Shown: positions 1-11,570 of the stretch, piece after piece
Layout: each line of letters begins with the position of its first letter
Numbering within the stretch: position 1 is the stretch's first letter
DNA from: Macropodus opercularis
Lineage: Eukaryota > Chordata > Actinopteri > Anabantiformes > Osphronemidae
Reading direction: 5' to 3'
DNA: 64,000 bases
NCBI GenBank assembly: GCA_030770545.1
Contig: CM061098.1
Location: 1,402,001-1,466,000, forward strand
Made by a program: the position numbers and the translations under genes
Notes under the pieces: model-generated
What the model saw: the letters and a program-made list of their open reading frames with translations, nothing else
Told to the model about the DNA's origin: nothing
Database searches by the model: none

Positions 1-30
1 AGTGACAGATGTGCGATCTTGGCAGGTTCA

Positions 31-410
31 GGCCCCTGAGGCCCCTGAGGCCAGTGAGGCCCCTGAGGCCAGTGAGGCCAGTGAAGCCAGTGAGGCCAGT
101 GAGGCCCCTGAGGCCAGTGAGGCCCCTGAGGCCAGTGAAGCCAGTGAGGCCATTGAGGCCAGTGATGCCCCTGAGGCCAGTGAGGCCAGTGAGGCCCCTG
201 AGGCCAGTGAGGCCAGTGAGGCCCCTGAGGCCAGTGAGGCCAGTGAGGCCAGTGAGGCCAGTGAGGCCCCTGAGGCCAGTGAGGCCAGTGAAGCCAGTGA
301 GGCCAGTGAGGCCAGTGAGGCCCCTGAGGCCAGTGAGGCCAGTGAGGCCCCTGAGGCCAGTGAGGCCAGTGAGGCCAGTGAGGCCCCTGAGGCCAGTGAG
401 GCCAGTGAGT
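31..410. repeat. Minisatellite, 9-bp unit (gaggccagt / gaggcccct), about 42 copies
   Basis: Head-to-tail 9-bp units in perfect register over about 380 bp. Two main variants differ at three bases (agt or cct), with rare single changes (gaagcc, gaggccatt, gatgcc). Toward the right the variants form a 27-bp pattern, one cct unit followed by two agt units. Because 9 is a multiple of 3, two plus-strand frames and at least one minus-strand frame are stop-free, giving artefactual Glu-Ala-Ser/Pro and similar ORFs. It lies in an intron. Confidence 0.97.
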
Positions 411-1916
411 CCAGGGGCGCGACAGGCCGATCGTCGGCACCAGGTGAACTGCTGCCACTGCTGCTGTCACTCTCCCACCTGTTGGATTCTGTGTGTGCAG
501 ACACCATTAACTGGGCTCCATGACTCACTCTTACGTCTGAACTTGCTCAGCATAGTTGTGCTCGTCTCAGTTTAGCTTTCATCGCTTTAGCTGCTGTTCG
601 TCGGCGGCGCCTCTGCTCGGTTTGTCCACACGTGGAAGGTAATTCGCTGTGACCTCACCTCTGCCCTTAGACGGGATGTTACTGCATAAAACACTGTGAG
701 ATGCTAGTTTTGCACTGGGTTAGTTTGATCATTCAGCTTTGTTTGTAGCAAGGTCGTTCATACAGTATCTCAAGGGCCATTGGCTGGTTCTCACTTCTCT
801 GCGCATGTTATCTGTCACCTTTCAAATTAACACTTTCTTCTTACTGTTATTATTTGTTTATACTAAACAAGTGTGAGGATCAGATGCGACGGATTCAAGG
901 TCGGACTTGGCTCCGTCTGTAGCGGTTTGATGGACGTGAATCTGTCATGAAGCTCCTTCGACACGCAGCTGAACTGTCAGATTCCCCAAACACGGACCAG
1001 GGTTTTCTCCTCATTTACTGAACACCCGACATTGTCTCAGCTTCTTCACTGACCCTCTGGATGCTGTGGAGGCTGTGACGCAGGGCTTCACCTTAGACAC
1101 CTCAGGCCTCCGGCGAAGCTTCGCTGCCTGCTCCTTCTCTCTGCAGCTGCTGTAGTACAGGCTTTGGTGGAAGCTCCCAGGTCCCAGCCAGAAGGCGGCG
1201 CGTCGTTAATGTAGCCGCGCGTCGCCTGGCGACTCCATCTTCGTTGTTAATAATCTTGACGACTGTTCGCCTCTGGTTATGGACACACACAGGCTGCTCG
1301 TTAGCTGCCACTTTGTCCTTATTAGTGTTTGGCTCTGTCTTTATTGCTTTTTGCCTGTTGTCTGTTCCAGGAGCCGCAGCTTTATGTTAAGTGATGAACA
1401 CAGGGACGTCAGCGTAAAGCTTCAGTTTCCCGTGTGCCTCCGTCTTATTAAAGCCACCTGCTGTGTATATACCTTAATATTTGGAGGAACCTCTACGGTC
1501 AACGTCGCCTCCGGTCTGAGCCCAGTCTGTGGGAGGCTTTATGAAGCTTTATGATGCTAAAATCTGTGCTGCACAATGTTAATGCTGCAGCTCGATGGGC
1601 TGGAGGGATGTCGTCACATTTTAAAAGCAAATCATCAGCTAATGAGCAGAAATGACCAGTTGTAGCTTTATATTCCAATCAGTACATTGTGAAGCTACAG
1701 GACGTGGTCATTTAATTTTGAATTTAACAGGAGGTAGCGACTGGAATCGTTCTTTGTGACTCTGTGAGATTTAAGGTTCTGGTCTGTGTTTAAAGCTGTT
1801 TTCCAGTTGACGTATCTCCTTCTAAAATCTGGATGTTTGCAGCGTCTGTGAGTCCTGGTGGGACTTTGTGCAGGGTTTAAGGAAATCCCAGGTCTGGCGC
1901 TGATCACAATGGGAAC

Positions 1917-1943
1917 AGGTCAAGGTCACACTGGCCTTGACCT
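1917..1943. promoter_or_regulatory. Nuclear-receptor-like half-site cluster (DR0 plus inverted half-site)
   Basis: AGGTCA AGGTCA with no spacer at 1,917-1,928 contains TCAAGGTCA, the extended half-site of ERR/NR5A/NR6A1 receptors. TGACCT in the opposite orientation is at 1,938-1,943. Seen in sequence; function is conjecture. Confidence 0.25.
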
Positions 1944-4900
1944 TTCAACACAGAAACAGAAGCAGGAGAAGTTCAGGAGCTGAAGTTGCCTGAGTTAATA
2001 TGGAAACATTTCCTCTTGTTATTCCTGAGACATGTTGTTGAAGGGGACGTCCAGACGGACGACCCCAAGCGTCACTTATCTGTACGTCTCTGCAGACGAT
2101 GAATATAAACGAGACAGAAAACTCGACGGGACACCTTGACTCCTCGCGGCCGACCGACCCACAGCAGATACTCTGAGGGGCTCAGCTCTCACCAGCTCCG
2201 CTCCCTGATGATGGATGAAACCCTTCCACCAATGCTAATTAGCCTGTTCGTTAAGCCCAATGATGAATTCATTAGCAAAGATTTTTATCAGTGCGACGTG
2301 ATCTTTGCCTCCTGGAGGAACTGAGAAGGTACAATAGTTTCAAAGATATTGGTTTTTCCACATTGAAATGCAAATGAATGCAGCGAGTGGCTCCAAAATC
2401 TAATCGGTTAATCTCTTCTGGTGAGGGAGCAGCTGTGAACTTTAGACGCCTGACCACAGAGAGTCTGTTTCCTCAACGCTCCGACTGCTGTCAAGCGCGT
2501 CTGATCCTTGCAGCCGCTCAGGCTGATGCCGCTGTCGACAGGAAAACGGTCGCTTGCTACATCTGACTCCACTTTTTACAGTTCTGGAGCAGGGTCATTT
2601 GCGCAGTCGTGGTTTTAAAATGCAACAATGTCTGTGAAATGTAGGATTTTTGAGTTGGTCTACATTTTCTGTAAACGTTAAACTTACTTCAGGGCCAGAA
2701 AAGTTTACCAGAGAGTCTACAGTCGAAAGTCATCAGAGCTAAAAGGTCCAGATCAGATCCAACACTTTCTGTGGAGATCAGATAAAAAGACCAGAAAATC
2801 ACTGAATCGCTGGCGTTGCCTTACTTGTCAAAGGAGCCCGAGTCGTCTGCACCAGCAGCAGCTGCTCCTCTCTCCACCTTCCAGCCACAGTCCAGTGACA
2901 GGGCTGGACGGGAAATAACTGGAATCATCCCTGGACACAACGTAGGACTCTTCTTTCTGTTTTCTGTGATAAATGACCTGGTTTTCAGCGTAGCAACTCT
3001 TCAGAATCAACCAACTTCAAATGTCGCAGGGCTGAATCTTTAATGGCATTTAGAGAAATATTGACACGCAAGGTGAGAATGTGCTTCTTTCCTCGGTGGC
3101 AGCTGAGAGGACGCGGATCAGCCTCCAGCTCATCAGGCCTGATGCTAACCGGCGACGCGCTTTGCATCAGCCGAGCGGACGAGCTGCTCCCGGGAGCCAA
3201 CGGCAGCTGCAGCGTCTCAGCCTTTGATCAATAGCTGCTTTCGGTAATTGGTGAAGTGATTGGTGGCATTGGTGCAGAAACAGGAGGCACTGACGAGCGG
3301 CGGGGAAAACAAGGAGGTCTGACGCCCACATCGCTCATTCATTTCCCAGGATGCCCACGTGCAGATTTAATTCTGGAAGGTATTTGTTGAGTTACCAAAT
3401 CACACTTCGACTGCCTCCTGCAGATTTTCTCTGTTCCCCTTTGACCCCATCACGAATACATTGCCTGTTTCCACGCTTCTCTGCCGGCTTAACTTTACCC
3501 GGAATACAAATACGTTCGCTTGATGCGTCGCACGGTAGAAAATTGAGAAAATGTTGTTGTAAACACGCGTCATCAGCAACAGACAAAAGGCAAAAAGGTT
3601 TTTAACAGAGCCCATAGGAAAGAAAGCTCTGATCCTAAAACGCCACAGAAACGCCCAAACCCCAAAGACGAGATCAAGATAACTGGTCCAAAAGCAAACA
3701 GTTAGTCCTGAACTCGTAGCACTTTTCACACGTTCACACACGTTTCCGTCAGTTCTGGCAAATAAGGACAAACCTACTACAGCCCAACACTTACGGCACC
3801 ACCTGCTCTTCCACTGGTCAGAACCGTCCACTCACTGATGTGAGAACCATCGTTGTTCTTACTGGTCGGTTCAGGTCTTAGAATCTCAGCAGCCACGTAT
3901 TTACACAGACCTGGGTCAAACCCTGCAAGTCTTCATTTCAGTGCTACAATAAAAGACCAAACAAAGCAGAGACGTGCACAGATGAAGTGAGGTCTGGGTT
4001 GGGACCTGAGGGCGTTGGGTTATGGGTGAAGGTTTCTGCTGCTGTTGTTTTGTCTCCGACGCCGAGCGGCCAGAATTACAGCGAATGATCAAGTAGCTGA
4101 ACAGTTGAAGGAAATTACAAAGAATAAATCACCGTGTCAGCGGCCGCATCCTGGGGCAGGTGTTTGGGATCAGGTCAGGCAGACACAGCAGCAGAGCAGA
4201 CGCGTGCACGGCCCAGCAGGCGGTGGCTGGGAGGTTAACTCCTCCACACTGAACCCGGGAAGAGGAAGCTGCTGTTTACTGGCTTTACTGACATGATTCA
4301 TAACCATCTTGTAGCTCTTTGCGTGTTTAGAATCAGAATCAGGCATCAGGACTCAACACAAACTGTAGACTCACCTGTGCGTCAATAAATCGGGTCATAT
4401 TGATCCATTATGTGCATCAAAACATGGACTAATTGGATTATCCAGTCCTTTTAAACGTTAATGTGCCATTAGCTATTACACATAAATAATAAATGTTTTA
4501 TTTTTAGCCTAAATGTGCATTATATGCTTTTACTCAGGTGTCTCCACTTAGTTTCCATTAAGCTCTGGTTGACTTTTAGTTTGGTCCAGAGTGAATCACA
4601 GCTTTTCAGCCTGGCGTTAAATCCTGAACTGACGCTGATATTTATTGGCTTTTATGGACGTGATGATTATTTTTAGGGGATCTTAATGTGACACCGGACC
4701 CGGTGTTCAGGCCCAGGAGCCAATCAGTGAATTCATGCTGTGCTGTCTTCAGAATCATTAGTTAAACTGATTAAGTCGCTGCCATCATCACAGTTAGTAA
4801 AAACTTTAATAATCTCGGTGCTTCAATGTCTACACATTTACAAAATACACGCGGATCAGTATAAACACAAATGTTGTCTTTGAGCATCTGGTCACATTTT

Positions 4901-6524
4901 GCCTCCTTCCTGATATATCACATGTGAAACATCCATGTTTTTAAAGTTAAAGCTGGCAGCACTAGGTTAAGGTCAGAGAAAGGTTGAGTCTCAGCCCCAA
5001 ACACTAAAATACAATATTGTAATTTCAGCAAAAACAATCTTTCTCTAACCCAAGTGCGTTTCCCTCAACCCAGCGTGGCTCTGGACTCGGGGCCAGTCGT
5101 TCCCATCTTACGCCCTCCCGCCTCCTCACAGTCGTATCTGCTCATTCATCTTGATTATGCCGATTATCCAAAACTTCTGCTGAGATTTCACTCATTTGCA
5201 TAATAAATCTCATCAGCCAAGCGCTTCAGGCTTGTTGAGCTCTGTCAGAGTTCTGCAGATGCATCTTGAGATGTTGACATGAAGGTCAAAGCTAAAGCGT
5301 AAATCCCCTCAGCGGGTGGCGTTTCTGAGCAAACCCCTTCTTCCTGCTGGTTTACAGCTGTCACACCGGTTGCTGTGAGATTCAACCAACGCCAGGAGAA
5401 CAGCCATCTGCTGAGTGGCACCACCCACCGTCCCAGCGTTTTCACTCCATCTGTGACGGACGGCTGACATTCACCAGCTGACAAATACTTTAAGATGATG
5501 TATAATCCGGGTGTAAAACAGATTAATGGCTTCTTGCTGTTCCCACGACATCAAAGTTAAGGGTCAATAAGTACAGCAAGGTTCTGATTAAGGGCAAACA
5601 AAAGAGAGAAGAGAACAAGACGCGAGTTTGACGCATTTGAGTTTTAAGAGAAGCTTCCGAGGCTGTTTTGAGTCGTTTGAGTGCTCGTCTCCAATATTTA
5701 GAGGAAGAAGCAGAGTGAGAGGATCCAGAGAGAAGTGAATGCTGGATTTTCCCGGTGAGCTGTGAAGTCATTTGCACACAGACAAACACACAGTAAACAT
5801 CTGTGCAGCGAGATAGGGACCGTGCCACACATGCCTCAAGACTCGTCAAACCGCCCTTTGCTTCCTCAAACATGTTTCTTGTTGCAAATTTGAGAAACTG
5901 TGGCAGGTTCAGACGATGGCTCCACGCAGCTAAACCGGTAAAAGCGTATATGCTCAGCGCAAGGCTGGAGCGTTCTACTACGGAAACTGAGGCGCTAATG
6001 AGCAGCAGACGTATGAAGAATTCATGCTCAGGATGGTTGGTGACATTTGGATTTCGTCAGCAGCGCTGTCTTCTGTGGATTAGTCTGTCCAGGAGAGACT
6101 GTCCTCTCTCTGTGAAAAGGTTGAGCACCGCTGCTCTACCTGCGCTGAGATCAGTGAAACCTACTGACGCCTCAGCAAATTCATTTCCATCCGGATGCAG
6201 CTTTTCTTTTACTGTCGGCAGCAGCAACTGAGTTGAGGCGGCGACACTGAGCACAATGCAAACCCACCCACGGTCGCGCTGAGCGGAGCTAAACAGGGAA
6301 ATCAGCTCCTGCATTGACACCATAATTGCCCTTTTTAGATGTTAACAATTACAGCTATCTGCAACTACTATAGAATATATTAACACACTTGAATTTGCTG
6401 GGGGTTTTCAGACCAAGCGCCGCCTGTGCAGATAATGAATCAAGATAATCTGTCTGCTTTGTGTGGATCAGGGAGCTCCACCATCACAAGGCGTGACAGC
6501 ACCCCACTAATGATCAGGTATGTC

Positions 6525-6860
6525 TCCGAGAGGGCAGGTGGAGAGAGGAGACAGATGAGGAAAACAGGAGAATAGTTCAGCAGTGGTGCAAGTAGAAGAG
6601 GAGAAGAAAGAGAGAGGAACGAAGAGGAGAAGATCTGAGAAAGCCGCCAGACTCAGGGAGGAAGGACGAGTAATTAGGAAGCGAGGGGACCGACTGAAAA
6701 GGCAGAAAAGAGGGGCGGCGAGCAGAAGAGTCTAAAGGAATGGATCAAATGGAGAAGAGCAGGAAAGGCAGGAGATGAATTAGGTGGGAGTTCAGAAGGA
6801 GGAGGGGGGGGATCAGAGAGGACAGGAAGGGAGCTCGGATGAATGAGAAGGTGGAGCATA
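6525..6860. repeat. Polypurine (GA-rich) stretch
   Basis: The plus strand is strongly biased to A and G for about 330 bp (agagagaggaacgaagagga and similar), with a short G run near 6,800. No fixed repeat unit. Low-complexity intronic sequence. Confidence 0.7.
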
Positions 6861-8684
6861 GACGAGAGCCGTGAACATTCCATCCGCCAGTCGTTCCAGA
6901 AAACAAATGACTCAACATGTGACAGACGCTGATGTCACAATATGTTTGCGTGATTGATGCCGATGCTTATTTGTCAGCACGATGAGCTGAAGCTGTGGCC
7001 CAACCAGAGGCTGAGATGAACAGAAGCAAGTCGGCGAGTTCTGCCAAACCTGCTTTCCCCTCGTGGCTGTTCTCAAAGTCCCTTCTTCCATTTTCTTTCA
7101 TCCTCACATTATCTTTATTACCTCGCTGCTCTGACGCCGAGGAGTCAGATCTTGAGAAAGTAGATGTCCAGATATTTAATTTAGTAATGTTAAAGTAATG
7201 TCAGTTCCTGACAGCATTTTAATAGCTCGACTTCACCGTGAAGGAGGTTAAAGCGTCAGGTGAAATTCAGTCGTCAAGATGCTTCAATGCAGCTCAAAGG
7301 CCAGTGATAGTGGAATGTAGCGACATTTGGCAAATTTATGACACTGATGGAAAAAATAAGAGACAAAACCTTCCTGTCCATCGTTTCATAATCACATGAA
7401 ACATGAGAGAAGATGCAGGACATCACAGGTGATATAACACATGATTTCCTGCAGGACTCGATGATCAGCTTCCCTCGCGTCCCCACAATCACACACGCTG
7501 CGTAATTATTCCAACAATCACGTTGATGCGGCTTTTGGCAAAGCTCCGTGTCCACGCTGGACTGTTACCGGTCGGGTTGTCCACCTGCGTCGCTCTGCAG
7601 CTGGTGTCACCAGGTGAGCGCAGCACAGCAGATCGACAGAAACAAAGCACAAGACGATTAATCGAAACAACCGACTCCAAAACACAACCTGTCACTGTAG
7701 TCACAGACTCACAGTGGTCACAGTAACATCTTCCATTTGCAGGACCTCCAGTAAAACCTACTGAGCTGGGAGTCAGTTGAACCTCGTTACATTTCACCTC
7801 ACTCAGGTGTTCAGAGGGGTTTTCCTTTTCCATACGCCCCCTGATTTGGAATTTCACCTTTGACCTTGTGACATTCCATACAGAAGCCTGCGTGACATCG
7901 ACAGCCGTGTGATGGGAGGGGGATGCTGGGAATGAACTTCCCTGCACGGACGTTTTAGATTTTAGAAGTGGAAAAATGAATCCTAACGTTCTCTGAACCT
8001 CAACGTTGGCAGTTATCTCCACTAAGTGTTTTTCTTGGCCTACGTTTGGTTTCCAGGCTGTAACTCAGAGCCAAGGTGCCAGGTGTCCCAGCCTGCTTCT
8101 GCAGAGCTGCCCCACAAATGTGGATCATGACTGTTGTCAGACTCTGACAGTGACAAATTCACAGTTGGTCCTACGCCTCCATCAAATTGTAACTACACGT
8201 CGCGCAGCATTTGGCGTCTGATCATCTGCAGCCGTAAAACACCTTGTCAAAGTGTCACGGAGGGAAGCATCAAGCAGTAATCCGCTCAAATCCCTCAGCA
8301 AGGGAGCCACAGAAAATGCAACGCTGGAGAAAGTGCAGAGAGAAGTGAGTCCTAGGGGGAAACATGTTGAGCCAGATGTGTCCTGTTAATGAAGTCATAA
8401 CGAGCAGAGTCCTGAAGCTGCAGTCCAGTCTCACAGTGCGACTTTTAATGACTGAGCAGGTCCAACACAGCTCCAGCTTGACTTTGCCTCCAGTTATTCA
8501 GGACACTGGTGCAACTCTGTCCCCTTGTTTTATATTTCAACAACATACGTAAAACATTGACCTGACGTTATGTTTTATAAATAATGTTTAGAAACAAAGC
8601 TAAAATACATTTGAAGGTTTAAAGGACCAGAAGTTTGTGTCAGTAAACTGACTCCACACAGCAGAGCGAGCTCCACAGACTCAC

Positions 8685-8979
8685 CTGCTTTCCTGAGTTT
8701 CCTGTTCCTGAACACGGACACGATGACCAGCAGGTTCCCGATAACATCCACCACGATGGTTGTGATCAGAACGCCGGCCAGCACCGTCGCCACCCAGGGA
8801 AAGGACTGGTAGTGCTGACCCGGAGTTCCTTCCTCCCCCGCCGGTGTGGAGTTGCGGGGCCACAGGGTCCCTTCCACCGTGACGGGCTCATTGTCCTCCA
8901 GGGACATCAGTTGCGGAAGGTGCCTTGGGTCGACGAGTCGCATCGGGTCGTGGTCGCGGAAAGTCGGTCCATTCAGCAT
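8685..8979 (-). CDS. Melatonin receptor family GPCR, exon 1 (N-terminus and TM1)
   Basis: Encodes 98 residues plus one base. The N-terminus is about 60 residues, with one N-glycosylation site (NST, residues 43-45). TM1 follows (WVATVLAGVLITTIVVDVIG), with the class A GN motif (N82 is the conserved N1.50), then the first loop SVFRNRKLRKAG. Vertebrate melatonin receptors have RNRKLRNAG (MTNR1B) or RNKKLRNAG (MTNR1A) here, followed by the first intron in phase 1; the donor GCAG|GTGAGT fits exactly. Start: first ATG (8,977-8,979) after an upstream in-frame stop; ATGs at residues 13 and 25 are alternatives. Exon 2 (TM2-TM7) is absent from the window and must lie left of base 1. Subtype unresolved: the loop looks 1B-like, but next to a FAT2-like gene it could be the less studied fish type 1D. 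Confidence 0.88.
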
Positions 8980-9720
8980 AACGCACGCCTGTGACACTTG
9001 GTTTACCGGGAGACGGTGCGCATGGCTGCGCGCTGTGGCACTGGAGCAACGCGTCCTCTGATCTGGACATTAACACCCAGATCACCTTCAGCGGAAAACA
9101 TTCAGCAACGGAAACATCAGCTGGACAGTTCAAACGGAAGCCAGTTTAGTCCCAGTTAAGAGAAAACTGCAGCTCGCCCGCTGCGGGTTGTGAATCATGC
9201 GCTTTCCCTTCTGAGCTTTCATTCACAAATCCGCTCCACTGCTCACAGTTCCAGCTACAGGGAGTTTCAGTCCGAGGGATTCGGCGCCTACATGGTCTCA
9301 GACGGACGGAGACAACTTCCAACTGTGAGTCGTTGTAGAGATCCACGCGCTTTAAAGCGTCCGACCACGGTCCCCCCGCGCTCGTCCCACGTTTCTTGCT
9401 TGTGCGTAAAATGCCGTGATTTGCTCCATCACCGATGCGCTCTGTCCCCCCCTCCCCCCTCCCCCCTCTCCCTCTCTCTCTCTCTCCCTCTCACTCCGTC
9501 ACACTCAGCTCCTTGCTACCTGTTCCAGATGATGAAGCAGCGCGCGCCTTCACCTTTTGCCGGGTGCGCGCATCCTTTGGAGAGGTTCGGTGCCCGCTGT
9601 CGGGGAGCCTGCCTTGACCTTGGTGAAATTCCTGTAACACCTCCACTAAATGACCTGATGAGTCAGACCCCTGACTTACTACAGGTCTGTGTTAGAAGAA
9701 GCACGTTGTGTGTAGTGTGA
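8980..9720 (-). promoter_or_regulatory. Probable promoter and 5' UTR region of the melatonin receptor gene
   Basis: Immediately upstream of the receptor start, this block is richer in GC and CpG (for example cgcgcgcc near 9,541 and gcgcgc near 9,567) than the surrounding AT-rich DNA. It includes the 9,441-9,492 C/T tract. No TATA box stands out. Placement is from position and composition only. Confidence 0.4.
9441..9492. repeat. C/T low-complexity tract
   Basis: Runs of C5-C6 with T, then (CT)n, about 50 bp of pure pyrimidine on the plus strand, about 460 bp upstream of the receptor start. On the transcribed strand it is a GA tract, a common promoter-proximal element. Confidence 0.9.
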
Positions 9721-10497
9721 AGAATGTCAGCTGTTAAAAGCACAAGGAGGCAAAATTTCAGATTATTGAAACAATCATCTCAAACTGTAGTCACTATTTC
9801 AGTTTGAGTTCATTTTAAGGTGATTAGTGATAAAATATAGAAGAACCCTTTGTCAAGAAGCAGAGTGACATAATGAAAGAATAAAAGCAGCAAACATTCC
9901 TTCCACGGCTGAAGCACAAACGGCAACACGGCAGACTGAAGCAACCTCGCAGCAGCTGTTCAGCAGAGGAACGTACACGATGGAGCGAACAATGAAGTGG
10001 GTCCACAGCATCAGCGCTGGTCCAAAAGAAGGGAGAGACACAGAAGAGTAGAAGAAGGTGGGAGCTGGGTATAAAGAGACAAGATGGTACCCAGAGAATT
10101 TGAATAATTCATATCCACATCAAACACAACATTCGCCAAGTCTTTGGATTTTCCTCCTAACAGGGCAAATACTTTCTCCTCTCCCTCATCTGACATGCAC
10201 TTTGTTGGCGCTTGAAGCGCCCGAGTCTCCACACTGGGAAACGGACTGTGTGTGTTTGTTGCACGCGAGTATCCACACACACGGTGCAGCGCATGTAAAC
10301 ACCTGTGCTTCTCTAGGACCTTTGGCCAAACGAGACTTCAGATACAACTTTTGAAACACTGTAAATGCAAGAAACCACCACAGCAGACAAATATTTATTT
10401 GAACTCACACACACGTCACAGCCGTTCTTGGAAATCAATAAAACAACATTAGTGCCACAAAGAGCCAGTGTGGTCCACTGGCTGCGCGTTTTGCATT

Positions 10498-10503
<6 letters not shown>

Positions 10504-10536
<33 letters not shown>
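10504..10536. repeat. Microsatellite (TG)16
   Basis: Uninterrupted TG dinucleotides; likely polymorphic between individuals. Confidence 0.97.
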
Positions 10537-10537
<1 letters not shown>

Positions 10538-11069
10538 TATCTGTCTTATAGAAGCACATTTTATACACATTTGCATTGTGAGTAGAGAAAGTAACGAGAG
10601 GACAGATACACGGTTCAAAGGTCAGTAAAAACCTATTTCACAGCCCCACAGCAATCTGCAATGATTTCTGGGAAACATTTTTCCCACCTATAAACAAAAG
10701 GTGAGCAATTTACTGTAAATTACCCCCAAACAGTGTGAAATGCTTGCAATGAGTAACTGAGGTTACTAAAAGCGTCACTCAGAGCACGTTAAATATGTGT
10801 CCACAAAAAAGTAGATCTGCTGTTGGTTCCTCTGTGTCAAGTGACACTAATAGTCTAAATACAGAAATGTTCAAATTCACCACACAAAAGGCAAAATATG
10901 ACCAAAAATAAACACGGTAATCAAAAAAAGACCCCATATGGATAAACAATAGCAAAAAATGACAAAAAATGACTATACAGAAACCAGCTACAGTTGACGT
11001 TGGCGTTGTTCCGCCTTTCTGGGTGAGAGTCTTTGCTTTTGAACATAGAGCAGCTCTAACGAGGGAAAA

Positions 11070-11115
11070 CAAATTCTCTCTGGGATTAATAAGGTTTTTT
11101 AACTCTTGAATCTTT
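11070..11115. mobile_element. Possible 3' tail of a non-LTR retrotransposon
   Basis: The sequence ctctctgggattaataagg followed by a T-rich tail and an imperfect tctTGAATCTTTGAAT repeat resembles the 3' end of fish LINEs, many of which end in GGGATTAATAAAGT plus a short tail repeat. No ORF or 5' body is evident, so it would be a truncated copy. Confidence 0.3.
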
Positions 11116-11570
11116 GAATATGTATGCAGTCAAACGCGATAACAGTCAGACAAGAGCCGCTTTGAAGAAATGCACTGACCAGTGACTCTGGCAAACCTTA
11201 GTTTAGTTAATAAGCGGGTTAGGGGACATGCTGAGCTTTGCACATTGCAAACGGTTTCGGTTCTGTAATGGCAGAGAATCCCAGAGTGAGGGTTTGACTG
11301 CAGTGTGAGGTCTGCTGTGTACTTGAGGCAGGAACCTGTAACAGTGAACAGACAAACAGATAATCCAACAGTGACGGTGCCATGAAAATGAGTCACGTCA
11401 GTAATTACGTGTGCTGATAAGGATGAGGATCAAATGCTCCGTAAAGCCAGAGATCGTCCTGCACCATCGCATCTTCTTGAAATGATCGCACTGCTTCATG
11501 CTTTAGCTGTTATTTGATCTAACAACCATGCTGCTTCTGTCTGGAGAGGACATGCTCTAAAGTCCGAATG

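Larger units (their letters stand above)
1..8684 (-). other. Intron 1 of the melatonin receptor gene (partial)
   Basis: Inferred: exon 1 ends at 8,685 and no sequence resembling receptor exon 2 (about 0.9 kb) occurs down to base 1. The region holds the 9-bp minisatellite at 31-410, a cluster of nuclear-receptor-like half-sites near 1,917-1,943 and a polypurine stretch at about 6,525-6,860. The longest plain ORFs (3,400-3,831 minus; 5,803-6,231 plus; 7,489-8,022 minus) have no recognisable domain and are taken as chance. Confidence 0.7.
9721..11570. other. Intergenic DNA between the receptor promoter and the 20-bp minisatellite
   Basis: No gene recognised. Holds the (TG)16 microsatellite and the possible LINE tail, listed separately. 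Confidence 0.7.

Noticed and set aside
2..575. Long Glu-Ala-Ser/Pro and Arg-Pro-rich ORFs on both strands
   Set aside because: They are translations of the 9-bp minisatellite; openness in several frames follows from the unit, not from coding.
3400..3831. 143-residue minus-strand ORF
   Set aside because: No recognisable domain, no matching neighbours; treated as chance within the intron.
5803..6231. 142-residue plus-strand ORF
   Set aside because: No domain, no splice or promoter context and no homology that I recognise; length is compatible with chance in this composition.
7489..8022. 177-residue minus-strand ORF, considered as receptor exon 2
   Set aside because: It lacks the TM2-TM7 motifs of melatonin receptors (no NRY-like or NPxxY-like stretch) and is not hydrophobic enough.
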